Positions 45,871 to 53,029 of a stretch of DNA of 53,029 bases are shown piece after piece. Source of the stretch: an uncultured Planctomycetota bacterium (lineage in GTDB: Bacteria > Planctomycetota > Planctomycetia > Gemmatales > HRBIN36); NCBI GenBank assembly GCA_937944855.1, contig CALFAY010000028.1, positions 1 to 53,029 on the forward strand, read 5' to 3'. The position numbers and the translations under genes were made by a program. Positions within the stretch are counted from its first letter, which is position 1, and every line of letters starts with the position of its first letter. The notes below the pieces were generated by a model. It was not told where the DNA came from. It was given only the letters and a program-made list of their open reading frames with translations, and searched no databases.

Positions 45871-47286
45871 ATGAACCGCGTCGTCATTGCCCTCTACCTC
45901 GTTGCCGGCCTGGGGCTGGCCCTTGCCGTCTCGATTCCGTTTCTCCGCAAGACCGACAGTCAGTTTGACAACGTCTATTTGCGCGCCGCGGCCCGGCTCC
46001 AGAGAGGGCAGGACATCTACCCCCTCGAGGACGGCTACTTGTACCCTCCCTTGATGGCCTGGCTGGCGATTCCGCTGACCTGGATGCCCCCTGCGGCGGC
46101 GCGGGTCGTCTGGTTCGGCATCAATCTCATCGGGATGGGCTGCATCCTGTACACCGCATGGAGGTTGAGCGGCGGACCTGGACGGTTTCCCGAAATCGCC
46201 TGGAAAGAACATCTGATCCTCTGGGCGGGCCTGCTCTGCGCCTTGCGGTACGGATTGGATTGCTTCCAGAACCAGCAGACGGACATCGTCGTCGTCGCCC
46301 TCGTTCTGACCGGCTGCGCGCTGCTGACAACGAAAAACCCCGTGCCCAAGCCGTTCTCGGTGCCGCTGGCGGTCGTCTGCCTCGGCCTGGCGGCGGGAAT
46401 GAAGTGTACGCCGCTGTTGTTCGCCCCTTACTTGCTGTGGCGGAAGCAGTGGGCTGCCGGTTTCGGCATCGGCATCCTGGCAGTTGGCCTGAACCTGTTA
46501 CCCAACCTCACTGCGGAGCCGCCCGATGGCGGTCTGTGGCTGGGCGAATGGGTCGAACGCTATCTGTCGGTCCTGGCCCGCCACGACCATCATCCCGGCG
46601 TCTGGGGTAGTGCCGTGACCCTCAACCAATCGTGGTCCGGAGGGGTGTACCGCTGGCTGGCGACGACGTGGACTTGGAATGACGCGGGCGTCCAAATCGT
46701 CTCGACGACGCCGATGCTGACACCCGTGGCCATGAAACTGCTGGTGTACGGCAGCGAGCTGGTTGTCGTTGTGCTCATCGCAGCGATTGCCAAACGTGCG
46801 CGTAAGCTAAGCCTTGACTGTTCCCATGACACCCAGGCTGCTGGCCCTTATCCCGCCGCCCTTGAGTTTGCCACCGTGCTGACACTGATGGTGTTGGTGT
46901 CGCCGATGTCCAGCAAGCCGCACTTTCTGGTGCTTTTGCTACCGGCCTGGATACTGGCCCGGCGAGCCGTCGAGAGGGGAGACTTCGCCAGTGGAATCAT
47001 ACTGGTCTTATCCCTCGTTGCCGGGGCTTTGACAATCAAAGACCTCGCGGGCCCGAGTCTGGCCACCTTGGCGATGTGGTACGGCGGCGTCGCCTGGAGC
47101 GCGATTCTGCTGTTGTGGGGAACGACACGCTTGCTTTGGCTGTGCAGATTCCCGGGCGATCGGGAGGACAACTCAAGCGGAACGGCCCGCGGACCAGGGG
47201 CGAGGCAGCCGCTCGGCATGAAGGTCCGCCAGCTCTTGCAGCCGGGCGCAAAGGCCGTCAGTGTCCAGTCCCAGGTCCCGCAGTAG
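45871..47286 (+). CDS. DUF2029 / GT87 family integral-membrane glycosyltransferase
   Basis: A 471-aa polytopic protein with about ten to eleven hydrophobic segments. A DUF2029-like pattern is visible: first-loop DNVYLRAAARLQRGQDIYP, then YLYPPLMAWLAIPL, and the later NQSWSG motif. Family members transfer mannose or arabinose from polyprenyl-phosphate sugars to lipids or glycans (mycobacterial PimE type); the acceptor here is unknown. The first loop has the Asp expected for lipid-linked-sugar enzymes. The ATG at 45871 is used; in-frame codons upstream to 45718 look noncoding. The last 38 codons lie antisense to the 3' end of dxs and encode a Gly/Pro/Gln-rich tail. Confidence 0.85.
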   Translation: MNRVVIALYLVAGLGLALAVSIPFLRKTDSQFDNVYLRAAARLQRGQDIYPLEDGYLYPPLMAWLAIPLTWMPPAAARVVWFGINLIGMGCILYTAWRLSGGPGRFPEIAWKEHLILWAGLLCALRYGLDCFQNQQTDIVVVALVLTGCALLTTKNPVPKPFSVPLAVVCLGLAAGMKCTPLLFAPYLLWRKQWAAGFGIGILAVGLNLLPNLTAEPPDGGLWLGEWVERYLSVLARHDHHPGVWGSAVTLNQSWSGGVYRWLATTWTWNDAGVQIVSTTPMLTPVAMKLLVYGSELVVVVLIAAIAKRARKLSLDCSHDTQAAGPYPAALEFATVLTLMVLVSPMSSKPHFLVLLLPAWILARRAVERGDFASGIILVLSLVAGALTIKDLAGPSLATLAMWYGGVAWSAILLLWGTTRLLWLCRFPGDREDNSSGTARGPGARQPLGMKVRQLLQPGAKAVSVQSQVPQ

Positions 47287-49104
47287 CTCGTGCCGTTCGC
47301 CATGCTCGATGAAGCGGTCCGGGATGCCCAGGCGGACAATCGAGCGGGTATCCAACCCCGCATCGTTGGCCGCTTCGAGAACGGCACTGCCGAAGCCGCC
47401 GTGCAACGCACCTTCCTCCACTGTGACGACGAAGGGCAGCTCCTGGACGGCCCGCAGAATGGTTTCCTGGTCGAGCGGCTTAGCAAAGCGGGCATTGATG
47501 ACGGCCAGATCCAGGCCGGCTTGCTGCTTCATGCGTCGGGCCGCTTCGACGCAGGTCGGGAACAGATTCCCGAAAGCGACCAAGCCCCCATCCGGTCCCC
47601 AGTGGTAAATCTCCGCTTTGCCCGCTTGGATATCCTGGAACGGCCGGGGAATCCGTTCCAGGTTCGCCTTGGGATAGCGGATCGCAGTCGGGTGATGATG
47701 GTCGAGGGCGAAGCGGAGCATGGCAGCGACGTCGGCCTCGTCGCCTGGGGCCATCACGACCAGGTTCGGGAAGACCCGCAGATAGCCGATGTCGAAGCAG
47801 CCGTGGTGCGTCGGTCCATCGGGTCCGGTCAGCCCGGCCCGGTCGAGGCAGAAGACGATGGGCAGGTCTTGCAAGGCCGCTTCCTGGAAGATCTGATCGT
47901 AAGCCCGCTGAAGGAACGTGGAGTAAATGGCGACGATGGGCTTGAGGCCGGCCTTGGCCAGTCCCGCGGCAAAGGCCACGGCGTGCGATTCGCAGATGCC
48001 GACATCGAAGAAGCGGTCGGGAAAATCGCTGCGGACCTTCTCCAGCTTGTTGCCCTGACACATGGCGGCTGTGATCGCCACCACCCGCGAATCGGCTTTC
48101 ATCGCATCGTAAATGGCAGAGCTGACGGCATCGGTGAAGGCCCGGCTGCTGCTTTTCTTGAAGGCGAGCACGGTGCGTTGCGGGCCGACCTTCTCGAACA
48201 CCGGCGGCGTGTGGAACGTGACCGGATCCTCGCAGGCCTGCGGGACGCCGGCCCCCTTTTTGGTCAGGACGTGCAGCAGGATCGGTCCTTTCTGGTTCTT
48301 GACGTTCCGCAGCCAGCGGCGCAGCCCGGCGAGGTCGTGGCCGTCGATCGGGCCGAAATAGCGGAGGCCGAGTTCCTCGAAGAGCATGCCGCCGTTGAGC
48401 AGCGCCTTCAGGCCGTCGCGGATGTGGTTGACCGCCTGGTTGGCGAGATTGCCGAAGACGGGCACCCGGCCGAACAGGGATTGGGCCAGGTCCCGCGCGT
48501 CCTGATAGAGACTGGTCAACCGCGCCCGATCCAGCGTCGCCGCCAAGGCCCCAGTGCGCGGGCAGATGGACATCTGATTGTCATTCAGAATGACGAGCAG
48601 GTTCTTGTGCAGGCCGCCGGCGTTGTTCATGGCTTCGTAGGCGATGCCGGAGGGCAAGGCGCCGTCGCCGATGACGACGACGCAGTGCCGGTCGCTGTCG
48701 CCACGAAGATCGTCGCCGACCTTCAATCCCAGTCCGCACGAGATGCTGCACGCGGCGTGGCCGGTCATGAACAAGTCGTAAGGGCTTTCCGCCGGATTGG
48801 GGTAGCCCATCAGTCCGCCCTTGGTGCGGATGGTTTCGAACTGGGGATAGCGTCCGGTCAACAGTTTGTGCGGATAGATCTGGTGGCCGGTGTCCCAGAT
48901 GAGCCGGTCGCGGCGGAAGTCGAAGGTCAGATGCAAAGCGATGGCCAGTTCCACCACGCCGAGGTTGCTGGCGAAGTGGGCCGGTCGCAGGCTGAGCACT
49001 CGCACCAGTTCATCGCGGATTTCCTGAGCCAGTTGCTCCAACTGGGCATCGCTCAGGGCGTGCAAGTCGGCAGGTGAGTGAATGCGCGGCAGCAGAGTTG
49101 GCAT
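47173..49104 (-). CDS. dxs: 1-deoxy-D-xylulose-5-phosphate synthase
   Basis: Thiamine-diphosphate enzyme that joins pyruvate and glyceraldehyde-3-phosphate, the first step of the MEP isoprenoid pathway that also supplies the squalene genes in this window. The 643-aa protein carries the TPP-binding VIGDGALPSGIAYEAMNNAG, the WDTGHQIYPHKLLTGR region and C-terminal transketolase domains (GICESHAVAFAAGLAKAG, CLDRAGLTGPDGPTHHG). The usual GHSSTSIS motif reads GHAACSIS here, a small departure. The start is ATG at 49104. The 3' end overlaps the convergent GT87 gene by 114 bp. Confidence 0.95.
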   Translation of the reverse strand: MPTLLPRIHSPADLHALSDAQLEQLAQEIRDELVRVLSLRPAHFASNLGVVELAIALHLTFDFRRDRLIWDTGHQIYPHKLLTGRYPQFETIRTKGGLMGYPNPAESPYDLFMTGHAACSISCGLGLKVGDDLRGDSDRHCVVVIGDGALPSGIAYEAMNNAGGLHKNLLVILNDNQMSICPRTGALAATLDRARLTSLYQDARDLAQSLFGRVPVFGNLANQAVNHIRDGLKALLNGGMLFEELGLRYFGPIDGHDLAGLRRWLRNVKNQKGPILLHVLTKKGAGVPQACEDPVTFHTPPVFEKVGPQRTVLAFKKSSSRAFTDAVSSAIYDAMKADSRVVAITAAMCQGNKLEKVRSDFPDRFFDVGICESHAVAFAAGLAKAGLKPIVAIYSTFLQRAYDQIFQEAALQDLPIVFCLDRAGLTGPDGPTHHGCFDIGYLRVFPNLVVMAPGDEADVAAMLRFALDHHHPTAIRYPKANLERIPRPFQDIQAGKAEIYHWGPDGGLVAFGNLFPTCVEAARRMKQQAGLDLAVINARFAKPLDQETILRAVQELPFVVTVEEGALHGGFGSAVLEAANDAGLDTRSIVRLGIPDRFIEHGERHELLRDLGLDTDGLCARLQELADLHAERLPRPWSAGRSA

Positions 49105-49133
49105 CGCTTCGTCCTCGCTCCTTGACGGGTTGC

Positions 49134-49153
49134 GATCCGCGCTCCTTCGGATC
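49134..49153 (-). promoter_or_regulatory. Hairpin in the dxs 5' leader
   Basis: GATCCG (49134-49139) pairs with CGGATC (49148-49153) around an 8-nt loop, between the probable promoter and the dxs ATG. No known riboswitch is recognised. Confidence 0.3.
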
Positions 49154-49166
49154 GACGAGCGTTTTT

Positions 49167-49197
49167 ATTGTAGTCCATATCCTTGCCGAACTGCCAA
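49167..49197 (-). promoter_or_regulatory. Probable dxs promoter
   Basis: On the minus strand: TTGGCA (49197-49192), 19-bp spacer, TACAAT (49172-49167). About 63 bp before the dxs start. Confidence 0.45.
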
Positions 49198-49315
49198 TCC
49201 GAGTGCGGGACGGCCGCAGGCAGGACGAAAGCAAGCGAGCCGCCTCTGTTTCCAGAGACGGCCCACGGGAAGGGAAAGCCATGCTCGCTACAAGCCTGGC
49301 GTCAGGAGCGGAGCG

Positions 49316-50209
49316 TTACTTGCCAGCCTCCTTGGGAGCTTCGAGCTTCTCGGGAGCAGCCGCAGGGGCCGCCGGAGCCGCCGAACCGCCGCAGTCGCAC
49401 GGAGCGGCATCGCCACAATCGCCGTGGCCCAGCAGTCGGCCGCACAGTCCGGTGAAGCGATCCTTAAGGCTGGTCAGGTGGCAGGTCAGTCCGCCGAGGT
49501 CAAAGCAGCGGGGAGCCTCGCACTCGCAGACGGCGACCTTGACCGGCACCCGCTTGCACACCTTCTCGACGACCTGAACCGGCACCTTCTCGCAGACGGT
49601 CACAGGCACCTTCTTGACGACTTCTTCCTTGACCATCTTGCAGACCTTGACCTGGACCTTCTCGACCACTTCCTCCGGCACCATCTTGCAGACCTTGACG
49701 GTGCGGACTTCTTCGCGCGGCACCCAGACCTTGTGGCACTTGATGGTGCCCGGGCACTGCACATATTCCGTATAGCACTGGCCGGGGATGCGGATGGTCT
49801 TGCAGGTGCAGGGATCGAAGCAGCAGGTGGCCGGGGTACGATGACGCACCGCCTTCACCGGACCCGGGCAGTAGTAGTGCTCTTCCTTCCACTCACCGGT
49901 GCAGACCTTGACCTGCTTCTCTTCCCAGACCGGCTTGCAGACGATCTTCTTGCACTCCTTCTCCACGATCTCATGGACCGGCTTGCAGACGACGTAGCGG
50001 CACTCCTTCTCGATCGTCTTGTGCACGATCTGGTAGTGCGTCTTGATGCGTTCCTCGACGACCGTCTGGTAGCAGGTCTTGTAACGCAGCTTCGGGGTGC
50101 AGCAAGGCTCCGGAGGGCAGGCTCCACAATCGCCAGCCTGCACACCGTTCACGCAGCCGACGACCACCAACAGGGCGGCCACCTTGGCGAGCATGACCTT
50201 CAGACTCAT
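49316..50209 (-). CDS. Secreted Cys/Val/Lys-rich repeat protein, planctomycete surface type
   Basis: A 297-aa protein with a signal peptide (about residues 1-26, ending VNGVQAG). The mature part has more than 30 Cys, spaced in degenerate repeats that alternate Val and Lys/Glu, such as VCKMVPEEVVEKVQVKV and VCEKVPVQVVEKVCKRV. It ends in an Ala/Pro-rich tail. This resembles the Cys-rich YTV-type cell-surface proteins described for planctomycetes, which are thought to be disulfide cross-linked in the wall; the exact family was not checked. The ATG at 50209 has GAGGAGG 6 nt upstream, and a nearby ATG at 50236 lacks this. No PEP-CTERM signal is present. Confidence 0.85.
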   Translation of the reverse strand: MSLKVMLAKVAALLVVVGCVNGVQAGDCGACPPEPCCTPKLRYKTCYQTVVEERIKTHYQIVHKTIEKECRYVVCKPVHEIVEKECKKIVCKPVWEEKQVKVCTGEWKEEHYYCPGPVKAVRHRTPATCCFDPCTCKTIRIPGQCYTEYVQCPGTIKCHKVWVPREEVRTVKVCKMVPEEVVEKVQVKVCKMVKEEVVKKVPVTVCEKVPVQVVEKVCKRVPVKVAVCECEAPRCFDLGGLTCHLTSLKDRFTGLCGRLLGHGDCGDAAPCDCGGSAAPAAPAAAPEKLEAPKEAGK

Positions 50210-50526
50210 GTTCTGCCTCCTCATTGGGTGTTGCAACTGTTCCCAGCTTTCCTGGAGCGATCACGGCGCGACCCGACCCAGGTCCGCGTTGCGCTCTTGG
50301 GGATGTCGCACCAAGTCTGCCCGACACTGCAAACTTGGCAAGGAACATCGTCCGGTTTCTTGTCAAGACCCGACTCCCGGCTGCCGCGCGATTCGTCCAT
50401 CTGGCAGCGTCGTCACGCGCGGTCAAGCCGCTACAGCTTCTCGGCGATGAGGCTGTTTTTCAGGACTCCCCGCCGCAAGCCGTTCGGCCTACAACGGTCC
50501 TGAGCATCCTTCGGAGGGAGATTCGG
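50210..50526. other. 317-bp divergent intergenic region
   Basis: Lies between the Cys-rich protein gene and the dapA remnant. No gene is visible, although one frame runs open through it into the dapA remnant. A TTGACA occurs on the minus strand at 50361-50366, but no matching -10 box was found at the usual spacing. Promoters for both flanks are presumably here. Confidence 0.5.
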
Positions 50527-50805
50527 ATGAAGATTTCCTGGCAGGGCGTTTTTCCTGCGGTGTGGCAGGAGGCGGTGCGCTGGTACCGCTGGTTTCCGCC
50601 GCTGCTGCATCTGGACACCCACGTCCAGCTCGTCCAGTACATCAAGCTGGCCATGGCTGAGACGGGACTCAGAACGGAAACGGTGCGTCCGCCACGCCTG
50701 CCGCTCGTCGGGCAAGAGCGGCAGGAGATCCTGAGCATCATCCGCTACGCCCTCCAGACCCGGCCGCCGCTGGCCGAAGGAGACGCCGCTCATGCGCGGT
50801 CGTGA
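50527..50805 (+). pseudogene. Internally deleted remnant of dihydrodipicolinate synthase (DapA family)
   Basis: An open frame of 92 codons with GGAGGGAG 6 nt before the ATG. The first 12 residues (MKISWQGVFPAV) look like the N-terminus of planctomycete DapA-family proteins. From residue 13 on (WQEAVRWYRWFPPLLHLDTH and PRLPLVGQERQEILSIIRYA) it matches the family's C-terminal end. Normal DapA has about 290-300 residues, so roughly 200 codons, including the Schiff-base Lys and YNNP/TGE catalytic parts, are gone in frame. It cannot be an active lyase. The frame and ribosome site are intact, so it may still be translated and could act as a coupling leader: its last 14 bp overlap the next gene. The deletion is inferred from family memory, not an alignment. 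Confidence 0.75.
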
Positions 50806-52660
50806 ATTCCTCAGTCGGTTGCGCGAAGAGGTGCTGATCGGCGACGGGGCCATCGGCACGATGCTGAGCGAACGGGGCTTCGGCCGGGACGCCAGCTACG
50901 AACGCCTCAACCTGACCCATCCCGCGATCCTGACAGACCTGCACCAGGCTTATCTCGACGCCGGGGCCGAGGTCCTGGAAACCAACACCTTCGGAGCCAA
51001 CCGCACCCGGCTGGGGGAACGCCACGCCGGCGAGGTGGCCCAGATCAATCGTGCTGGCGTCGCCCTGGTCCGGCAAGTCGCGAAAGACCGTGCGTTCATC
51101 GCCGGCTCGGTGGGACCGTTGTCGGTTCGTCCGGCGGGACGCGAATCCGCTCCGCTGAGCGATGACGAAGTCCGGGAGATCTTCCGGGAACAGATCGTCG
51201 CTTTGGCCGATGCCGGGGCCGATCTGCTGATGCTCGAAACCTTCACCGATCTGCACCAACTCCTGCTCGCCTTGGAGACCGCTCGTTCCGCCTGCGATCT
51301 GCCGGTGGTGTGCCTGTTGGCGTTTCACGAAAAAGGGCACACCTATGCCGGCGTGCATGTCAGCACCGCCCTGGAGAGCCTGACCCGGGCCGGAGCCGAT
51401 GTCATCGGAGCCAATTGCGGACGAGGCGTTCGCTGCGTCGTCCACGCCGTCAAGCTGCTGACCTCCGCCACCGATCTCCCCATCGCCGCTTATCCCAACG
51501 CCGGTCTGCCTGAATATGTGGACGGTCGCTACCTGTTCGGCGCCCCGCTGCCTTACCTGACCGATCAGGCCGTGGCCATGGTGGAGCAGGGAGTGAATCT
51601 GATCGGCGGATGTTGCGGCACCACCCCGGCTTATGTGGCGCGTCTCCGCGAGCGGCTGGGCAAGCGGAGACCGGCCGCCCGCCTGGCCAGTCCCGCCCGT
51701 CCCGCCGCCACGCCGGCCCCGCCCACCCCGGCCAGCCTCCCCGCTCATTCGCTGCTGCGGCGGCGGGGCGAAAGACCCTTCGTCGTCGTCGAACTCGATC
51801 CGCCCCGCGATCTCCAGTACGAGCCGGTGCTCCGCCGCGCTTCGGAACTCCGCGACCTGGGCGTGGACGCCCTCACCATGGGCGATAACACCGTCGCCAC
51901 GCTCCGCATGGGCAACATGGCCCTCGCCCAGATCGTCCAGGAGCAAACCGACCTGCCGGTCATCGTGCATCTGACCTGCCGCGACCACAATCTCCTCGGG
52001 TTGCAGTCGCTGTTGATGGCCGCCTACGTCCAGGGGCTGCACCACCTCCTCGCCCTGACCGGCGATCCGGCCCGCGTCGGCGATCAGCCGGGCGCAACCA
52101 GCGTGTACGACCTCAACAGTTTCGGCCTCGTCGAACTCATCGCCAAGTTCAACCGCGGCGTCAACAATGCCGGCCTTCCCCTCGGCAGGCCGACCGAGTT
52201 CACCATCGGCGTCGCCTTCAACCCCAATGGTCGCAACCTCGCCGCCCAGGTCGCCCGCCTCCGCAAGAAGGTCGCGCTGGGGGCACACTTCGCCATGACC
52301 CAGCCGATCTACGATCTGGACCGCTATCGGCAGATGCGGCAGGAGACGGCCGATCTGGGCATTCCCATTTTCGTCGGCGTCATGCCCCTGGTGAGCGAAC
52401 GCAATGCCGAGTTCGTCCATAACGAAGTGCCCGGCATCGTGCTGACCGACGCCGTCCGGCAACGGATGAAGGGACTCAGCGGCAAGGCCGGGCGTCAGAC
52501 GGGCCTGGAGATCTGCAAAGAGCTGATTGACGGCATGATCGACACGGCCGACGGCTTCTACCTCATCCCGCCCCAGACCCGCACCGAACTGGCCGTCGAA
52601 CTGGCCGAGTACATCCGCCAGTGCTGCGCGAAGCGGGAGTCGAAGTCGGCGGTGCGGTGA
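50792..52660 (+). CDS. Bifunctional homocysteine S-methyltransferase / methylenetetrahydrofolate reductase
   Basis: A 622-aa fusion. The N-terminal domain (about 1-290) is a homocysteine methyltransferase barrel with the zinc Cys in ANCGRG and the GGCCGTTP pair. An Ala/Pro-rich linker (about 293-320) joins it to a MTHFR flavin domain (about 325-610; VVVELDPPRD, HLTCRD, ALTGDPAR, FAMTQPIYDLD). Together these could make 5-methyl-THF and methylate homocysteine to methionine. Family name is YitJ-like; whether 5-methyl-THF or S-methylmethionine is the donor cannot be told. The ATG at 50792 has GAAGGAG 9 nt upstream, inside the dapA remnant. Confidence 0.93.
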   Translation: MRGREFLSRLREEVLIGDGAIGTMLSERGFGRDASYERLNLTHPAILTDLHQAYLDAGAEVLETNTFGANRTRLGERHAGEVAQINRAGVALVRQVAKDRAFIAGSVGPLSVRPAGRESAPLSDDEVREIFREQIVALADAGADLLMLETFTDLHQLLLALETARSACDLPVVCLLAFHEKGHTYAGVHVSTALESLTRAGADVIGANCGRGVRCVVHAVKLLTSATDLPIAAYPNAGLPEYVDGRYLFGAPLPYLTDQAVAMVEQGVNLIGGCCGTTPAYVARLRERLGKRRPAARLASPARPAATPAPPTPASLPAHSLLRRRGERPFVVVELDPPRDLQYEPVLRRASELRDLGVDALTMGDNTVATLRMGNMALAQIVQEQTDLPVIVHLTCRDHNLLGLQSLLMAAYVQGLHHLLALTGDPARVGDQPGATSVYDLNSFGLVELIAKFNRGVNNAGLPLGRPTEFTIGVAFNPNGRNLAAQVARLRKKVALGAHFAMTQPIYDLDRYRQMRQETADLGIPIFVGVMPLVSERNAEFVHNEVPGIVLTDAVRQRMKGLSGKAGRQTGLEICKELIDGMIDTADGFYLIPPQTRTELAVELAEYIRQCCAKRESKSAVR

Positions 52661-52739
52661 GGGCAGCTCGCCTGCCGAGGTCCTTGCCCCGGCCGGTTCC
52701 CGATCCGCTCCAGCGGCGACGGGCCGCGCGTCGGCGCGG

Positions 52740-52768
52740 TTGACGCCGCAAGTCGAGCGGCATATCGT
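52740..52768 (+). promoter_or_regulatory. Promoter of tRNA-Glu
   Basis: TTGACG (52740-52745), 17-bp spacer, TATCGT (52763-52768). The tRNA begins 11 bp after the -10 box. Confidence 0.55.
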
Positions 52769-52779
52769 GAAAATGGCTT

Positions 52780-52852
52780 GCCCCCATCGTCTAGGGGCCT
52801 AGGACATAGCCCTCTCAAGGCTAAGACAGGGGTTCGAATCCCCTTGGGGGCA
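52780..52852 (+). tRNA. tRNA-Glu (anticodon CTC)
   Basis: A 73-nt cloverleaf. The acceptor is GCCCCCA with TGGGGGC, fully paired. The anticodon loop is CTCTCAA, giving CTC, which reads the Glu codon GAG. The T arm is GGGG-TTCGAAT-CCCC. The discriminator is A; CCA is not encoded. It lies 119 bp after the methyltransferase/MTHFR gene. Confidence 0.95.
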
Positions 52853-52933
52853 GTGCCTTCTGGGGCATCATCTTGCACAGGTCAGGTCGGCCCACGGCGG
52901 GGATGGGGGGCAGGTCGGAAGGGTCGCCCGTCC

Positions 52934-52990
52934 GCCGAAGATGCCAGGTTGCTTGCCGAAGATGCCAAGTAGAAGAGAACTTGGCATCTT
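52934..52990. repeat. Direct and inverted repeat cluster downstream of tRNA-Glu
   Basis: Two 16-bp direct copies of GCCGAAGATGCCARGT start at 52934 and 52955, a 21-bp period with 15 of 16 identical. The second copy also forms a perfect 12-bp inverted repeat with 52979-52990, AAGATGCCAAGT against ACTTGGCATCTT, with an 8-nt loop. No T run follows directly. The remaining sequence to the window end shows no gene. Confidence 0.65.
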
Positions 52991-53029
52991 GGGCACTTTC
53001 GGGTCGAAAAATTGAGGTTTTTCCCGGGG

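Noticed and set aside
47290..49077. 595-codon plus-strand frame over dxs
   Set aside because: Antisense shadow of dxs, which has full catalytic motifs.
49105..49200. TPP riboswitch before dxs
   Set aside because: The conserved TPP aptamer core was not found; only a small hairpin is present.
49316..50209. Exosortase (PEP-CTERM) substrate
   Set aside because: The C-terminus is an Ala/Pro/Lys tail without the PEP motif, hydrophobic helix and basic end.
50738..52462. 574-codon minus-strand frame over the methyltransferase/MTHFR gene
   Set aside because: Antisense shadow; Gly/Gln/Asp-rich with no domain.

Overview
The window is high-GC bacterial DNA and most resembles a planctomycete of the Gemmata/Isosphaera kind. 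This assignment rests on gene content, not on a 16S gene or a database search. The indicators are kinesin-light-chain-type TPR repeats, two large multidomain Ser/Thr kinases (one carrying RDD membrane domains), an exosortase with an EpsI-like tail, the HpnC-HpnD-HpnE squalene pathway, Lol and LptF envelope transport genes, and a Cys/Val-rich secreted protein like the planctomycete YTV-type surface proteins. About 37 protein genes and two tRNA genes fill the window densely. There is no rRNA, CRISPR array, transposase or phage gene.

Layout, left to right. 1-1230 is the 3' part of a TPR gene. A minus-strand block (about 1.4-7.5 kb) runs histidine kinase -> NtrC-type sigma-54 regulator -> DgkA-type kinase -> PriA -> tRNA-Arg(CCG). 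A plus-strand group (7.7-10.6 kb) has a tyrosine-phosphatase-like membrane protein, an LptF/G permease and an NHL beta-propeller. A minus-strand cluster (10.7-17.4 kb) runs exosortase -> 1434-residue membrane-anchored TPR protein -> FHA protein. A GlmM-type sugar phosphomutase and a DUF4190-like membrane protein follow, then the minus-strand hpnC-hpnD-hpnE set with a polytopic membrane protein upstream. A plus-strand row (23.5-28.2 kb) has lysS, lolC/E, lolD and ilvE. purB and guaB are divergent.

The right half starts with a small secreted protein and a Ser/Thr kinase-receiver-HD-GYP fusion. A consensus promoter then precedes a yhaO-yhaN (SbcCD-like) pair. Next come an HtrA-like protease, a kinase-RDD-pseudokinase-RDD membrane protein, the tdh-kbl threonine-to-glycine pair, a GT87/DUF2029 glycosyltransferase overlapping the 3' end of dxs, and the Cys-rich secreted protein. 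The window ends with an apparent in-frame deletion remnant of dapA coupled to a homocysteine methyltransferase/MTHFR fusion, and tRNA-Glu(CTC).

Themes: envelope building and export (LptF, Lol, GlmM, Dgk, exosortase, squalene and Dxs for isoprenoids), signalling (HK/RR, FHA, two unusual kinases, a phosphatase), and core metabolism. The most unusual objects are the kinase-REC-HD-GYP protein, which has Lys where the HD histidine should be; the kinase-RDD-pseudokinase-RDD protein; the dapA remnant; and the exosortase-TPR-FHA cluster. I did not find a clear-cut new defence or mobile system.
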